The notes under the pieces: model-generated
Told to the model about the DNA's origin: nothing
Seen by the model: the letters and a program-made list of their open reading frames with translations, nothing else
Databases searched by the model: none
Program-made: the position numbers and the translations under genes
Assembly: GCF_001952935.1 (NCBI RefSeq)
Contig: NZ_CP018319.1
Span: forward strand, 5,104,001-5,168,000
Direction: 5' to 3'
Source: Pseudomonas frederiksbergensis
GTDB lineage: Bacteria > Pseudomonadota > Gammaproteobacteria > Pseudomonadales > Pseudomonadaceae
Length of the DNA: 64,000 nt
Part shown: positions 63,483 to 64,000 of the stretch, one piece after another
Layout: each line of letters starts with the position of its first letter
How positions within the stretch are numbered: position 1 is the first letter of the stretch

Positions 63483-64000
63483 CTATTCCTGTTCGGTTCG
63501 CGCCAGTCGACGGCCCAGGGCCAGGCGCCAACGCGCTGGCAGGGCGCCAAGCAAGCGCAGGATGAGAATGAAGAAGCGTGGAAAGTTGATCTCCAACGGT
63601 CGTCGCGTCAGGCGCGCGACGACATGCCGCGCGGCGCGGTCGGCCGTCCAGAGTTGGGGCATGGCAAAGGTGTTGCGCTGAGTCAGGGGGGTGTCGATGA
63701 AGCCGGGGCTGACCAGCGTTACATCGATGCCTTCGGTATGTAGATCCAGGCGCAGGGACTCGACCAGATAACGCAGAGCCGCCTTGGACGCGCCATAGGC
63801 TCCAGCCCGGGGTAGCGCCAGCCAGGTTACCGAGCTGCCGATCACTACCAGATGTGGTCTATGCCCCCGGCGCAGCAGTGGAAGGGCCGCCTGCAGGCAG
63901 TAGCTGACCCCCAGCAGGTTGGTGCGCATCATCCGCTCGACGGTCTCGGCTTCGAACCTGCCCGGCACAAGGTATTCGCAGGTACCGGCGTTCAGGATCA
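63483..64000 (-). CDS. Short-chain dehydrogenase, truncated by window edge
   Basis: Only the C-terminal 172 residues are present; the start lies beyond 64000. It has the NAG-type segment near ILNAGT, catalytic region SVTWLALPRAGAYGASKAAL (Tyr-Lys) and SPGFIDTPLTQ. Probably the first enzyme of the minus-strand lipid cluster, 6 bp before the FAD gene. Confidence 0.88.
   Translation of the reverse strand, partial: ILNAGTCEYLVPGRFEAETVERMMRTNLLGVSYCLQAALPLLRRGHRPHLVVIGSSVTWLALPRAGAYGASKAALRYLVESLRLDLHTEGIDVTLVSPGFIDTPLTQRNTFAMPQLWTADRAARHVVARLTRRPLEINFPRFFILILRLLGALPARWRLALGRRLARTEQE

Noticed and set aside
1..64000. tRNA, rRNA and CRISPR arrays
   Set aside because: Looked for TTCGANTC-type T loops, conserved rRNA words and evenly spaced direct repeats; none convincing.

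Overview
The window looks like a chromosomal segment of a Pseudomonas, probably near the P. fluorescens/P. chlororaphis group. It carries acoBC-type acetoin genes, an OprD-family porin, an mms valine operon, an actP/DUF485 pair, REP-like and other dispersed Pseudomonas-type repeats, and moderately GC-rich codon use. No rRNA, tRNA or CRISPR array was seen. All homologies come from recognising sequence; no database search was run.

Layout. (1) 1-3.3 kb: end of an acetoin/2,3-butanediol catabolic operon (acoB, acoC, butanediol dehydrogenase). (2) 3.3-14.3 kb: an accessory, decaying stretch. It has a TetR regulator and a glutathione S-transferase with palindromic operators, a duplicated GST tail, a ChaC-like glutathione cyclotransferase, an orphan RsbRD-type histidine kinase, a periplasmic cupin and a half integrase. 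Between them lie gene relics: TetR tail, FucP-like permease, luciferase-like monooxygenase, Old Yellow Enzyme, DUF6124-like, auxin-efflux-carrier tail and an alcohol dehydrogenase scrap. (3) 14.4-22.3 kb: a complete aldoxime-nitrile-amide-acid operon (aldoxime dehydratase, porin-like protein, amidase, Fe-type nitrile hydratase alpha/beta, activator) with a divergent AraC regulator. (4) 22.3-36.4 kb: valine/short-chain acyl-CoA catabolism (acyl-CoA dehydrogenase, HIBCH-like hydrolase, mmsB, mmsA, acyl-CoA synthetase) with an enoyl-CoA hydratase reduced to a 38-residue relic, plus OprD porin, ActP, DUF485, a chemoreceptor, and TetR and LysR regulators. (5) 36.5-39.1 kb: pqqE tail relic, an AraC regulator and a second porin-like protein. 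(6) 39.2-45.4 kb: an electrophile/carbonyl operon (OYE, SDR, alpha/beta hydrolase, quinone-oxidoreductase-like enzyme, serine hydrolase) opposite a TetR gene across a 26-bp palindrome. (7) 46.1-47.8 kb: an IS1182-family element abutting an IclR relic. (8) 48.2-58.2 kb: a tightly packed operon combining an aromatic amino acid permease, an indoleacetamide-hydrolase-like amidase, a tryptophan-2-monooxygenase-like enzyme, a three-component Rieske dioxygenase, a SnoaL-like protein and a DHA2 exporter, with a divergent LysR. (9) 58.5-64 kb: a lipid/light-stress type cluster (chalcone-isomerase-like, DUF3833, DUF2878, cyclopropane synthase, DUF1365, FAD oxidoreductase, SDR).

How the parts fit. Regions 3 and 8 are two chemically distinct routes that could each yield an arylacetic acid: aldoxime to nitrile to amide to acid, and amino acid to amide to acid. 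In region 8 the IAA-forming pair is genetically fused to an Iac-like Rieske oxygenase but lacks the rest of the known IAA-degradation set, which makes it the best candidate for an undescribed pathway. Region 4 funnels valine and short acids to propionyl-CoA. Regions 2 and 6 share an electrophile/glutathione theme.
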